Below the pieces are notes generated by a model, which saw only the letters and a program-made list of their open reading frames with translations, had not been told where the DNA came from and ran no database searches. A program made the translations under genes and the position numbers. Positions 49,846-58,186 of a stretch of DNA of 63,120 bases are shown here, in pieces. Position 1 is the stretch's first letter. Each line of letters starts with the position of its first letter. The stretch is from Acidobacteriota bacterium (lineage in GTDB: Bacteria > Acidobacteriota > Terriglobia > Acidiferrales > UBA7541), in assembly GCA_003223255.1 (NCBI GenBank), contig QHYJ01000016.1:1-63120 (forward strand). The letters run 5' to 3'.

Positions 49846-51684
49846 ATGCAAGTGAATTCTGATCGAAAGGCTTTTTTTCGGGCGCGCCACGCCGTCTTGC
49901 TCTGGGCGGTGGCAGGGATTGTTTCTGTGGCGCAATTTGCGTCCGCTGCGTCCGCCTCTGGCGCAAAAGACCCCGCTGCTCTCCCTGAAAATCCGGGCGC
50001 GCCGCGCACTTCGATTTTTCGCAGTGGCGTTCTCGAAACCAAAGAAGGGTTGACCCTGCGGCTTGTCGCGGACCTCGGCTCGGTAAATATCACGCCCATC
50101 GAAGCAGGTTCTCCTCCGGTCGTGCGTTATACCGTGCACGTCGAAACGGACGCGCACGGACGCGAGGCCACACAGCTCCTGAAGAATTACTCCCTCAAGG
50201 CCGGAACTTCTTCCACCGGCGTGGAAATTGCCGGCACGCGCTTTCCCCAGGCCGCACACTTCGCCAACGCCCAGTTCTGGGTGCAATTCGAGATCGCTAT
50301 ACCCCGCAATTACAACGTGGAAGTGAACACAGGCGCGGGCGACATCACCACCGGAGATATTGCCGGTACCGCCTTCCTGAAGACGCAAGGCGGAAACATC
50401 TCCGCCGGGCGCATCGGTGGAACAGGGGTTCGGGAAATTTCGCGCGGCCGGCCGGTCGCCAGATTGGAAACCGAAGGCGGCCACATCAAGGTCCTTGATG
50501 TGACGGGAGACTTGACCGCGTTCACCGCCGGCGGCCACATCAACGCGGGCAACATCACCGGGGACGCTTCGTTGCACAGCGGCGGCGGACACATCCGGGC
50601 GCGGCAGATCGGAGGCCGCGCAGATTTGGAGACTGCGGGCGGCAACATCACGGTGGGGCAAGCCGGCAGTTTTGTGAGCGTGCACACCGGCGGAGGGCAG
50701 ATTGATTTCGGTGAAGTAAAAGGCTCCGTGCGCGCCCAGACCGGTGGCGGCGGCATTCACGTCATTTACGTTTCCGGCCCCATGGAAGTGGAGTCCAACG
50801 GCGGCAGCATTTGCTTGACGGGGGCTTCCGGAGCGGTCCAAGCCGCCACTTCGGGAGGCAGCATCACCGCCTGGATCAATCCAAACGCCCCCGCGGGCAG
50901 AGGGCCAGCCCGTCTCGAAGCCCCTTCACAGCTTGCCTCCGGCATGGGGGACATCATCGTGTACCTTCCGCGAAACCTCGCGGTCAATATTGATGCCGTG
51001 GTGGCCAACGGCACCGAGCAGCACATCGAGGCGGATTCCGCTCTGCACTTGACCATGCAAGGACCCGTGAACGGAATCGGCCAGGTTCGCGCTCTAGGCG
51101 TTCTGAACGGAGGCGGTGCCCCGCTGAGGCTGAGAACCACCGGCGGCAAAATCCATCTGCAATACATCGACGAGCAGCTTGCTCTCCGCAGCTCGCTCAT
51201 GCGCGAACAGGAGGAGCGCCTCAACAAACGACTTGCGGAGGCCGGCCTTGACCCCGTTGTTTTCCATTGGCCTGCGGACCCTGTGTCGATCGGACCTGGC
51301 GACAGAAATTCTTCGTCCAAGCAGCAAGGCGACCAGCAGAACGACAATATCGACTGGCTCGAAAAATGGATCAATAGTCTCGAGCTTGCTTTCCGGGGGA
51401 GCATCAGCGAGGACCAGAGCGAATTCCTGAAGCGGCTTACCTATCATCCCGATCCCGTCTATCCGGACCTGGCGCGCCGCGCGGGAATCCATGGCTTCGT
51501 AACGCTCCAGGTCAAGTTCACCAAGGATGGCCGCGTCGAAGTGCACAAAGTTTTAGAAGGCGAGCCCGTCCTTGCCGATGCCGCCATCGATGCGGTGAAG
51601 CGCTGGCGAGGGAGACCTGCCTGGATCAAAGGAAAACAGTGTGAAGTGATTTCGACGGTCAAGTTTGATTTTCAGTTGCACTGA
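49846..51684 (+). CDS. Secreted DUF4097-like beta-solenoid fused to TonB C-terminal domain
   Basis: ATG 49846 is preferred; GTG 49843 lies one codon before it. The 612-residue protein has a signal sequence (LLWAVAGIVSVAQFASAASA). Residues about 110-310 hold regular glycine-rich turns (TQGGNISAGRIGG, TEGGHIKVLDVTG, TAGGHINAGNITG, SGGGHIRARQIGG, TAGGNITVGQAG, TGGGQIDFGEVKG), i.e. a right-handed solenoid with a repeat of about 20 residues. A charged linker (DRNSSSKQQGDQQNDN) leads to a TonB C-terminal-type domain at about 520-612 (VYPDLARRAGIHGFVTLQVK, AAIDAVKRWRGRPAW). The TonB domain without an inner-membrane proton-channel partner suggests structural or signalling use. It is part of the sigma-factor cluster. 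Confidence 0.85.
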   Translation: MQVNSDRKAFFRARHAVLLWAVAGIVSVAQFASAASASGAKDPAALPENPGAPRTSIFRSGVLETKEGLTLRLVADLGSVNITPIEAGSPPVVRYTVHVETDAHGREATQLLKNYSLKAGTSSTGVEIAGTRFPQAAHFANAQFWVQFEIAIPRNYNVEVNTGAGDITTGDIAGTAFLKTQGGNISAGRIGGTGVREISRGRPVARLETEGGHIKVLDVTGDLTAFTAGGHINAGNITGDASLHSGGGHIRARQIGGRADLETAGGNITVGQAGSFVSVHTGGGQIDFGEVKGSVRAQTGGGGIHVIYVSGPMEVESNGGSICLTGASGAVQAATSGGSITAWINPNAPAGRGPARLEAPSQLASGMGDIIVYLPRNLAVNIDAVVANGTEQHIEADSALHLTMQGPVNGIGQVRALGVLNGGGAPLRLRTTGGKIHLQYIDEQLALRSSLMREQEERLNKRLAEAGLDPVVFHWPADPVSIGPGDRNSSSKQQGDQQNDNIDWLEKWINSLELAFRGSISEDQSEFLKRLTYHPDPVYPDLARRAGIHGFVTLQVKFTKDGRVEVHKVLEGEPVLADAAIDAVKRWRGRPAWIKGKQCEVISTVKFDFQLH

Positions 51685-51763
51685 ACAGGAGTGCAGCGAG
51701 CGCCAACGATTTTCGTTTGGGGTCCTCGGTTCTGCAAATTGCAATTCAAGGGGGTAGAACGCT

Positions 51764-52534
51764 ATGTCACGTCACAGCTTCCGGGCGACAGTTTTTTGTT
51801 TTTCCTTTTTGCTTGCGGCCGCGCTGTGGGCCGCTCCCGGGTATGCCATCAGCAAAGACTTCAACCAAACGGTTCCGCTGCAACCCTGCGGCACGTTTGA
51901 GCTGCAGAATGTTAACGGTCCCGTTGACGTTCAAGGCTGGGACCGCAACGAGGTGGAAATTCATGCCGTCAAAACGGCGAAGCAACAGGAAGCCGATCTC
52001 GATCGCGTTTCGATTGAGGTGGACGCGCGTCCCGATGCGGTCGCGGTCACCACGCGGTATCCGCAGAATGAAGGCGTGGAAGTCGCTGTAGAATACACCA
52101 TTCATGTGCCGCACCGTGTGCGGGTCGAGCACATCGGCACGGTCAACGGCATGCTGCGCGTCACCGGCCTCGAGAACGTGGAAGACCTGCATACGGTGAA
52201 CGGAGACATCGAAGTGTTTGAAGCCGGTGGCAACGTTCACGCCCGCACCACCAACGGTAATGTGCGCCTCGAACTGGCCCACGAGCCCGACAAGGCCGGA
52301 GCCACTGCGGAGACCACCAATGGGTCGCTGGTCGTCGCTGTGCCTTCCGACCTGCAGGCCGAAATCGAAGCAAAATGCATGAACGGAAACTTCTATTCCG
52401 AGCTCCCCATTACCATGGAGAGCACGGAACGCCCCCGGGAAATGCACGGCAAGTTAGGCGGCGGCGGAGCGCCGATTCACCTGCGCACGGTGAATGGCGG
52501 GATCCGCCTGATTGTTTTGCGTTCGAGCGTCTGA
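51764..52534 (+). CDS. Secreted DUF4097-family protein
   Basis: A 256-residue protein with a signal peptide (VFCFSFLLAAALWAAPGYA) and a DUF4097-type beta-solenoid: FELQNVNGPVDVQGWDRNEV, HIGTVNGMLRVTGLENV, LHTVNGDIEVFEAGG, ARTTNGNVRLEL, AETTNGSLVVAVPSD and LRTVNGGIRLIVL. The (V/T)NG turns are spaced by about 18-22 residues. DUF4097 proteins are often annotated as putative adhesins and frequently accompany anti-sigma factors. This one sits between the solenoid-TonB protein and the PDZ protein in the same direction, probably in one operon. Confidence 0.87.
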   Translation: MSRHSFRATVFCFSFLLAAALWAAPGYAISKDFNQTVPLQPCGTFELQNVNGPVDVQGWDRNEVEIHAVKTAKQQEADLDRVSIEVDARPDAVAVTTRYPQNEGVEVAVEYTIHVPHRVRVEHIGTVNGMLRVTGLENVEDLHTVNGDIEVFEAGGNVHARTTNGNVRLELAHEPDKAGATAETTNGSLVVAVPSDLQAEIEAKCMNGNFYSELPITMESTERPREMHGKLGGGGAPIHLRTVNGGIRLIVLRSSV

Positions 52535-52581
52535 CCATTTTGCCGCTGCTGCGTCTAAGTGCTGAGGAGGATGGGACGAAA

Positions 52582-53688
52582 ATGAACAAGCGCCATCTTT
52601 GGATCACCGGAGGGATCGCGGCACTCAGCCTCGCGCTGATCGCTCTACCCGCGCCTCCTGCAAACTCACAAACATCGTGTCGGGGTGACTCCACTCTTGC
52701 CCGGCTGGAACAGAAACTGGAACGGCTGCAAGCCAGGCTGCAAGGGCGTGACCAGGAAGCCGTCAAACTGGCCAAGCTGAACGCGATGCTAGCCTCTTCG
52801 CAAATGGCTCTCGCGCAGCACCGCCAGGCCGTCGAGCAACTAGAAGCCTTTCCGCAATTGGCAGATGGCGACGATGGCTTCACTGGATTGCTCGATGAGG
52901 AGAACTCCAGTTGGCTGGGCGTTGAACTGCGCGAAGTGACGAGCGACACCGCGAAGGACCTGAAGCTCCCCGCCGAACGCGGCGCAGTTCTCAGCTCTAT
53001 CGTTCCCGACAGCCCCGCCGCAAAAGCGGGCCTCAAGGAAAACGACGTTGTGACGGAAATCAACGGCCAGCGCGTCGAAGGCGCCGCGCAATTTCGCCGC
53101 ATGATTCGTGAAATTCCTGCGGGACGCACGGTGCAGCTCGCGGTATGGCGCGATGGCCGCTCCCAGGCAGTAAGCGTCACCCTGGGTAAAGGGGAAGAGC
53201 GGCATCACTCTTTTAAGATCTTTACTCCAGGTCCTGGCGCTCCGGGTAGTTTCAGTTTTAGCATGCCGGAAATTGCTCCGATTCCGCCCATGGAGTGGGA
53301 CGGCGGCAGGTTCCTGCTGGGCGGCCAGCCGCGTCTCGGCATTGATGCGGAAGAAATCAACGGCCAGCTGGGTTCCTTCTTCGGCGCGCCCGATGGCGAA
53401 GGCATTCTGGTTCGCGACGTGAGTTCGGGTTCAGCAGCGGAAAAGGCGGGCGTAAAGGCCGGCGACGTCATTACTTCCGTCAACGGCGAGCGCGTCCGCA
53501 CTGTCGGCGATTTGCGCGAGAAACTCATGGCCAAGCGCCAATTGAAAGATAGGGATAAAGACAAGGACCAGAGCCAGAGTGTGAAGCTCGGCATTGTGCG
53601 TAACAAGAGCGAGGTTTCGCTGACCGTAGAGTTACCGGCTCCGGCGCACGGCACGAAGCACTTGATCTCGCATCGCACCAACATTTGA
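52582..53688 (+). CDS. Secreted protein with coiled coil and two PDZ domains
   Basis: From ATG 52582 (GAGGAGGATGG upstream) the protein has 368 residues. It has a signal peptide (IAALSLALIALPAPPANSQ) and a coiled coil (about 35-85, LARLEQKLERLQARLQ). A first PDZ domain lies at about 108-200 (WLGVELREV, PDSPAAKAGLKENDVVTEIN) and a second at about 250-355 (RLGIDAEEI, SGSAAEKAGVKAGDVITSVN). There is no protease domain with the Ser/His/Asp triad, so it is not DegP itself but a PDZ scaffold or regulatory protein. Last gene of the sigma-factor cluster, it may recognise exposed C-termini of misfolded outer-membrane proteins; that role is inferred. Confidence 0.87.
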   Translation: MNKRHLWITGGIAALSLALIALPAPPANSQTSCRGDSTLARLEQKLERLQARLQGRDQEAVKLAKLNAMLASSQMALAQHRQAVEQLEAFPQLADGDDGFTGLLDEENSSWLGVELREVTSDTAKDLKLPAERGAVLSSIVPDSPAAKAGLKENDVVTEINGQRVEGAAQFRRMIREIPAGRTVQLAVWRDGRSQAVSVTLGKGEERHHSFKIFTPGPGAPGSFSFSMPEIAPIPPMEWDGGRFLLGGQPRLGIDAEEINGQLGSFFGAPDGEGILVRDVSSGSAAEKAGVKAGDVITSVNGERVRTVGDLREKLMAKRQLKDRDKDKDQSQSVKLGIVRNKSEVSLTVELPAPAHGTKHLISHRTNI

Positions 53689-53734
53689 ACAAGCCCTAAT
53701 CTAAGTCATCAGTTTTCAGTCGCTATTGAAGAAG

Positions 53735-53781
53735 GCCTCGCTCTAAAAAAACACCTTCTCGGACGCGAGGCTTTTGCTTTT
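53735..53781 (+). terminator. Rho-independent-like terminator after the sigma/PDZ operon
   Basis: GCCTCGC at 53735-53741 pairs with GCGAGGC at 53765-53771 across a 23-base loop and is followed by TTTTGCTTTTT. The stem is short, but position and T-run fit termination of the operon ending at 53688. Confidence 0.55.
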
Positions 53782-53857
53782 TCGATGCTTCCTGAAGGTA
53801 GACCTCGGAGAAACCAGCAGTTTGGCCTTGGATTCTCGCCGAAGCAGTGTGTATTCG

Positions 53858-54322
53858 TCAGCGTTCTTCCCCGGGCAATGAAGCGAGCCCTGCATCGAAA
53901 GCAGCGTAGTGGTGATGGTGCTCTTCGGGCTCATTCAGCGCAATGTCCCCGCGTTGGACCCACGCGTGCGCTTCCAATCTGTCATTTTCTTTCCGAATTC
54001 CGATACGCAACTGCGAGGCGATCCCTTGCCGGCCGAGCAGCCACCAAAACGTCAGAGATTTTGCAAGACAAGAGGGATGAACCAGCCCATGGCGGTCCGC
54101 GGCGTTCACCATGCGCGCAGTCAGCGCCACGCGCTTCTTCGCGGAATCATGATCCATTTGGGGAAGGCGATGCGAAAGAGATTTTTGCAACGTGGTTTGC
54201 GTCGAGCGAAATCCGCGCAGCCGCAAACTTAAGGATACGAGTGCCAGCGTCACGGCCGCGCGCAAAAACAGCATTTGCGCCGCTGGCTCCAGCGCCCTAA
54301 ATCTCCGCAGGCTTTCCAGCAT
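53858..54322 (-). CDS. Lasso-peptide biosynthesis B2-like protein (transglutaminase-like protease)
   Basis: A 154-residue protein of the transglutaminase-like core-3 family. The N-terminal helical part (RRFRALEPAAQMLFLRAAVT) and the catalytic part match B2 leader peptidases. The nucleophile is Cys in GLVHPSCLAKSLTFWWLLGR and the His is in RLEAHAWVQRGD, with the following Asp and Asn as partners. In lasso-peptide clusters this enzyme removes the leader peptide from the precursor. It overlaps the PqqD-like gene by 26 bp on the same strand. No asparagine-synthetase-like cyclase, ABC exporter or precursor gene is visible near it, so its present substrate is unknown. Confidence 0.8.
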   Translation of the reverse strand: MLESLRRFRALEPAAQMLFLRAAVTLALVSLSLRLRGFRSTQTTLQKSLSHRLPQMDHDSAKKRVALTARMVNAADRHGLVHPSCLAKSLTFWWLLGRQGIASQLRIGIRKENDRLEAHAWVQRGDIALNEPEEHHHHYAAFDAGLASLPGEER

Positions 54323-54668
54323 CAGCGGGCAAGACTTGCAGCAAACCGTGCTCGACCAGGCGGCACAACAGTTCCGTCAGGTTTTCGCGCAGCAGTTCCG
54401 GCTGGACATCGTATTCTGCGAGCAGTTCCTGGTAGGCAGCGTCGATGTTCGGTGAAGTGGTCACTAGTTGCCACATGCGCGTGCCGGTCTCATCCAGACC
54501 GAAGTATTGTTCGGTTTCCAAGTTCAGCAAAACCGATTCTTGATCCAGAAGCCGCACGAGGACGTGTGTGGGTGCGGCAGCGCGCTCCGTAAATGTCAAC
54601 AGCGGCACATCCCCCCCTGCAAATCCCGGCGATCGAACTTTGCTGCCGGCAAACTCGTACTTGGACAT
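54297..54668 (-). CDS. PqqD-like RiPP recognition protein (lasso B1-like)
   Basis: A 123-residue protein with a PqqD-type winged helix-turn-helix: VRLLDQESVLLNLETEQYFG, LDETGTRMWQLVTTSPNIDA and the C-terminal NLTELLCRLVEHGLLQVLP are characteristic. Such RiPP recognition elements bind the leader of a precursor peptide and hand it to the partner enzyme. The 26-bp overlap with the B2-like gene downstream implies coupled translation and a complex, as in split lasso-peptide B proteins. The upstream 266 bp contain no clear precursor ORF. Confidence 0.8.
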   Translation of the reverse strand: MSKYEFAGSKVRSPGFAGGDVPLLTFTERAAAPTHVLVRLLDQESVLLNLETEQYFGLDETGTRMWQLVTTSPNIDAAYQELLAEYDVQPELLRENLTELLCRLVEHGLLQVLPADAGKPAEI

Positions 54669-54880
54669 TATTCTACCGGGGATCGCGCGGCTTGGCTACG
54701 CAGGGTCGGCAACTTCAATCGTGGCGTTACCGCGCCGTTGCCCAATAACCCTGAATTCCTTAAGTTAGCTTCTAATCCGGGTTCAGGAGCACATAACCTG
54801 TCATCTCGGCGAAGAGATCCCTCTTCACCTTCGCGAGTCAGCGCAATGCGGCAGCGACAAAATTTTCACTGGGCTTAAAC

Positions 54881-54912
54881 CAAAAAGGCCGGCCACGCTT
54901 GGCGGAGCCGGC
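54881..54912 (-). terminator. Terminator of the TPR gene
   Basis: On the reverse strand GCCGGC, a 14-base loop and GCCGGC form a hairpin followed by CTTTTTGG, just downstream of the TPR protein stop codon at 54935. Good fit to intrinsic termination. Confidence 0.6.
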
Positions 54913-54934
54913 TCGGACGGACAGACGATTTTGG

Positions 54935-56092
54935 TCAGGACTTCTTCTTTTTCGTGCTGACTTTGAGGTCGATTCCCGGCGCCATTTGCTGCAACTGTTC
55001 GAGGCCCGCCTTGGCCTGCTGGCCGTACGTGCCATTGGGATCCAGTTCGATGGCCTTCTGGTAGGCCTCAATGGTCCCCGGTGCGAATTCCGGTATCTCT
55101 TTGTCTCCAACTTTCTTCAACGTCATCTTGTAAACGAGCGATGCGCCCAGCAAGTACCAGGTCTGCGGGTTCTTCGGATCCAATTCCGCGGACTTTTGCA
55201 AGGGTTCTACGGCGTCTCCCAGGCGGTTCGCGTTGTACAAGCTGATGCCGAAGTTTCTCCAAGCGGTGGCCGCGTTGGTGGGATCGAGCTCCGCGCTCTT
55301 CGTGTAAGCCGCTTTGGCTTCGTCGATTTTTCCCGCGCGTGCCAGCACGTTTCCCAGATTGTTGTAGTAGCCCGGCACGTCTGGCTTGGCGGCAATGGCT
55401 TGCTGATAAGCCTGCGCGGCTTCTTCGTTGCGCCCCGCCGTGTCGTAAGCCTCTCCGAGCTTGGCCCACAAAAGATGCAGGTTGGGATCTTTCTCACCGG
55501 CGGATTCCTGGGCCGCCTTATATTCTTTTGCCGCCTGATCGGCAAGATCCGCCAGTTTTTGCTTGGCGGCTTCACGTTGGTCGGGTTTGGCATTCTGTAA
55601 TTCCGCCTTGGCTGCTTTCTCTTGTTCGAGAATGGCATTTCCCGCGTTAAAGTGTGCTTTCATCCCCTCAAACTTGGTCTTGGCCTCTTCCTGCTTCTTC
55701 ACCTGCTCTTCAGCCGCGGCGCCTTGCTTGGCCATGATCTCTTTGAAATTCGCATCCGCCTTGGCCTCTTCTCCGCTGCCTACCCGTACCTTCGCAAAGT
55801 CGTAGGGCGGCTGTTTGTCGTTCGGCGGCGGAAAGGCGGTGATGGTGAGTGTGTAGATGCCCGTGCGGAGATTGGTAATGCTGTACTTGCCGTCGCTGTC
55901 GGTTTTGGCCTGTAGTTTCGCGCCTTGATCGCTCGCCGCCTGCACGGTCAACCCGGCCCAGGGTTTTCCATTAACGTCCATAATTTGCCCGCTGACGGAC
56001 CCTGTCTGGGCCGCCGCACGCGGGGCCATTCCACAAACGAGTGGGGCGACGAGAATTGCCGCCAGCAACACCGACTTATTGAAAATCTTCAT
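54935..56092 (-). CDS. Secreted TPR protein with carboxypeptidase-regulatory-like domain
   Basis: From ATG 56092 (AAGGAGAATGGAGC upstream) the protein has 385 residues. A signal peptide (VLLAAILVAPLVCGMAPRAA) is followed by a carboxypeptidase-regulatory-like beta domain (about 30-105, GSVSGQIMDVNGKPWAGLTV). Next comes an Ala/Lys/Glu-rich coiled region (about 115-190), then four or more TPR units (LWAKLGEAYDTAGRNEEAAQ, YYNNLGNVLARAGKIDEAKA, WRNFGISLYNANRLGDAVEP, WYLLGASLVYK...AIELDPNG) and a basic tail STKKKKS. It is a typical acidobacterial periplasmic scaffold of unknown partner. The nearby queC gene is on the same strand but separated by 171 bp with strong palindromes. Confidence 0.87.
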   Translation of the reverse strand: MKIFNKSVLLAAILVAPLVCGMAPRAAAQTGSVSGQIMDVNGKPWAGLTVQAASDQGAKLQAKTDSDGKYSITNLRTGIYTLTITAFPPPNDKQPPYDFAKVRVGSGEEAKADANFKEIMAKQGAAAEEQVKKQEEAKTKFEGMKAHFNAGNAILEQEKAAKAELQNAKPDQREAAKQKLADLADQAAKEYKAAQESAGEKDPNLHLLWAKLGEAYDTAGRNEEAAQAYQQAIAAKPDVPGYYNNLGNVLARAGKIDEAKAAYTKSAELDPTNAATAWRNFGISLYNANRLGDAVEPLQKSAELDPKNPQTWYLLGASLVYKMTLKKVGDKEIPEFAPGTIEAYQKAIELDPNGTYGQQAKAGLEQLQQMAPGIDLKVSTKKKKS

Positions 56093-56199
56093 GCTCCATT
56101 CTCCTTTTCGTGAGGGAGCTAGTCCGGATTTCCGAACCCTTTTCGCCTGTCTGCCGCAGGCCGGCCCCATTATCGCTCTTGTTCGCGCCGGTTTCCAAG

Positions 56200-56218
56200 C
56201 CTGCCTGGCGCAGGCAGG
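56200..56218. repeat. Perfect palindrome between queC and the TPR gene
   Basis: CCTGCCTG and CAGGCAGG flank GCG, giving an 8-bp perfect stem with a tight loop. A second imperfect palindrome (CTGCCGCAGGCCGG) lies at about 56152-56165. There is no adjacent T-run on the reverse strand, so these look more like REP-type elements than plain terminators. Confidence 0.6.
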
Positions 56219-56263
56219 TTGGTTTGCCGCGCGTAGCGCAAAACATTTGCGTGCTTGCGAAGC

Positions 56264-56980
56264 TCAACGCCCGGCGGAAACCACTCGGCGATACGGAAGA
56301 GGGTCGGTGGACCCGGCCTCGGCAAACGCGCGCAGCCGCAGCAAGCAGCTGTCGCACGCGCCACACGCAACGTCTTCTTCCTGATAGCACGACCACGTCA
56401 AATGCAGCGGCGCGCCCAGCGCGAGGCCGCGCCGGATGATTTCACTTTTTTTCATGGTGATGACTGGCGTGACCATGGCAATCTGCGTTTCCGGCCGCGT
56501 CCCCACGCGAATCAATTCCTGAAAAGCTTTGTAATATTCCGGCCGGCAGTCCGGGTACCCGGAGCTGTCTTCCGCCACCGCGCCGATATAGATCGCGCCG
56601 GCTCCAATCACTTCCGCCCAGCTCACCGCCACGGATAGAAAATGCGCATTGCGAAAAGGAACGTAGGTGACCGGAATCACGCTGCGGTGCGACGCCGGCG
56701 CCCCCAACTCATTTTCCGGCACAGCGATCTTCTCGTCGGTCAGCGCGGACCCGCCAATCATGAGAAAATGGTCGAGCTGCACCACCATCCGTTCACGCAC
56801 GGCGTAGAAGTCCGCAATTTCTTCGAACGCCCGCCGTTCTCGCCGTTGCGTCCTCTGGCCATACCCCGCATGCAGCAGCGCAATGTTCCCGGTGCCGTGC
56901 CGTTCGCGCGCAATCGCGGTGCTGACGCAGGAGTCCATGCCACCGCTCAGCAGCACCACCGCTTTTCGTGAATCACTCAT
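56264..56980 (-). CDS. queC: 7-cyano-7-deazaguanine synthase
   Basis: QueC makes preQ0 from 7-carboxy-7-deazaguanine, ammonia and ATP, for queuosine or archaeosine-type modification. The 238-residue protein has the PP-loop motif VVLLSGGMDSCVS at residues about 8-20, SSGYPDCRPEYYKAFQELIR, and the zinc site CYQEEDVACGACDSCLLR near residues 204-221. It is the last gene of the queD-orf-orf-queE-queC group, 80 bp after queE. Confidence 0.95.
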   Translation of the reverse strand: MSDSRKAVVLLSGGMDSCVSTAIARERHGTGNIALLHAGYGQRTQRRERRAFEEIADFYAVRERMVVQLDHFLMIGGSALTDEKIAVPENELGAPASHRSVIPVTYVPFRNAHFLSVAVSWAEVIGAGAIYIGAVAEDSSGYPDCRPEYYKAFQELIRVGTRPETQIAMVTPVITMKKSEIIRRGLALGAPLHLTWSCYQEEDVACGACDSCLLRLRAFAEAGSTDPLPYRRVVSAGR

Positions 56981-57060
56981 TTCCTTTTACCGATCTGGCA
57001 GCCACGTTTGCCATTCGTTTCTTCTCCTTTACTTCCTTTGCCTCCTCTACTTCCTTTACC

Positions 57061-57756
57061 TCATACGCCTTTCAGCGCTGGATCCCAAATAAACTTGTGC
57101 AATTGCAGCCCCAGCCGCACCGGCAAACCATCCGCCAGAATCCACTCTGCCAAAAGACGCGGCTCGAGTCCCGGCCATTTTCCCTCTGGATCTTCAAACA
57201 CCGGAGAAAACAAAACTTCTCGCACCCGTGCTGCCAGCCTATGCTCCCGCGAAAACTCTCGCGCGAACTCGTAATCGCGCCGTGTCGCGAGCACGAATTT
57301 CACTTCATCGTTTTCCGTCAGTTCTGCCAAATTGTTCATGTCAAACGTGTCCGGCTCGCCGGAATCCGGGCACTTCACGTCGACAATCTTGATCACTTCC
57401 TTCGGCATCCGCCCGATAAATCGTTCCCCGCTCGTCTCGATGATCACCGTGTAGTCTGCCGCCAGCAGATTCTCCGCCAGCGGGTAAATCTCCTCTTGCA
57501 GCAGCGGCTCGCCGCCCGTCAATTCCACCAGCGGCACCGCCGCTTCCGTGGCTCTTTGTCCCGCGCGGCGGCCCGCCAATTCGTCCACGCGCGCCAGAAC
57601 TTCCTCGACCGTCATCTTCTTCCCGCCGTGGAACGCGTACGCCGTATCGCACCAGGTGCAGCGCAGGTTGCACCCCGTCAACCGCACAAAAATGCACGGC
57701 AAACCGGCGCGGGTTCCTTCCCCCTGAATCGATTTGAAAATTTCAGTGATGACCAT
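57061..57756 (-). CDS. queE: 7-carboxy-7-deazaguanine synthase
   Basis: QueE is a radical-SAM enzyme that contracts the pterin ring of 6-carboxytetrahydropterin to 7-carboxy-7-deazaguanine. From ATG 57756 it has 231 residues; an upstream in-frame start (57810) is unlikely. The Fe-S triad is Cys29, Cys33 and Cys36 (TGCNLRCTWCDTAY), preceded by EIFKSIQGEGTRAG, and followed by VELTGGEPLLQEE and IETSGERF. The C-terminal part (ILADGLPVRLGLQLHKFIWD) matches the family. It works between QueD and QueC, both encoded here. Confidence 0.95.
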   Translation of the reverse strand: MVITEIFKSIQGEGTRAGLPCIFVRLTGCNLRCTWCDTAYAFHGGKKMTVEEVLARVDELAGRRAGQRATEAAVPLVELTGGEPLLQEEIYPLAENLLAADYTVIIETSGERFIGRMPKEVIKIVDVKCPDSGEPDTFDMNNLAELTENDEVKFVLATRRDYEFAREFSREHRLAARVREVLFSPVFEDPEGKWPGLEPRLLAEWILADGLPVRLGLQLHKFIWDPALKGV

Positions 57757-57811
57757 AACCGTGGATGCCTCAGCATGGCTTGCCTGCTGCATGCAGGCCG
57801 CCGCATTCAAA

Positions 57812-58000
57812 TTACTGTCCGCCCTTGGCTCGGCCTCTGGCTTTTCGGGGCCACAGCCAATACGCGGCGATAAAAAAAATCACGCCCCCTAAGATAAGCC
57901 GCGAATAACCGGCGGAGAGCCCCAGAAAGCGGAAGACCAACACGTAGCCCAGCGCCACCAAAATCGCTGGAATAAGAATGATGAGCAACGCGCGGTTCAT
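57812..58000 (-). CDS. Small membrane protein in the queuosine operon
   Basis: A 62-residue protein with two predicted membrane helices (LLIILIPAILVALGYVLVFR; LILGGVIFFIAAYWLW) and a basic tail (PRKARGRAKGG). It lies between queE and queD on the same strand, 56 bp before the queE start, so it is probably co-transcribed. No family is recognised and no role in queuosine is known; it may be a passenger. Confidence 0.6.
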   Translation of the reverse strand: MNRALLIILIPAILVALGYVLVFRFLGLSAGYSRLILGGVIFFIAAYWLWPRKARGRAKGGQ

Positions 58001-58009
58001 TTGTTTGTC

Positions 58010-58162
58010 CTAAGCCTCATCCGCAAGAATCGCCCTTTTCCTGGGGGGCAGCGCCGCTGCGACTGGTAGCATGACAAAAGCCACCATTGAGCTGATCGCC
58101 AGGATTTCTTTCCTACGGAATTCCCGCCAACCACGAGCGTAAGGTTTGGAAGGGTCTGTCAT
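58010..58162 (-). CDS. Very small membrane ORF, possibly a truncated zinc-ribbon membrane protein
   Basis: ATG 58162 to TAG 58010 encodes 50 residues: a polar beginning (TDPSKPYARGWREFRRKE) then one helix (ILAISSMVAFVMLPVAAAL). The start (YxRxWREFRRK followed by a membrane helix) resembles the beginning of the zinc-ribbon membrane protein broken at 9771-10099 (WTEYRKRRN). Here the zinc ribbon is absent. I take it as a truncated member of the same group; similarity is judged by eye. It ends 10 bp before the next small membrane gene. Confidence 0.4.
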   Translation of the reverse strand: MTDPSKPYARGWREFRRKEILAISSMVAFVMLPVAAALPPRKRAILADEA

Positions 58163-58186
58163 AGCGCTTTTGCGCGACCCGCTAGA

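Noticed and set aside
54772-54804. 10-codon reverse ORF upstream of the PqqD-like gene as a possible lasso precursor
   Set aside because: Too short, no leader of the YxxPxLxxxG type and no plausible core; no other candidate was found in the 266-bp gap.
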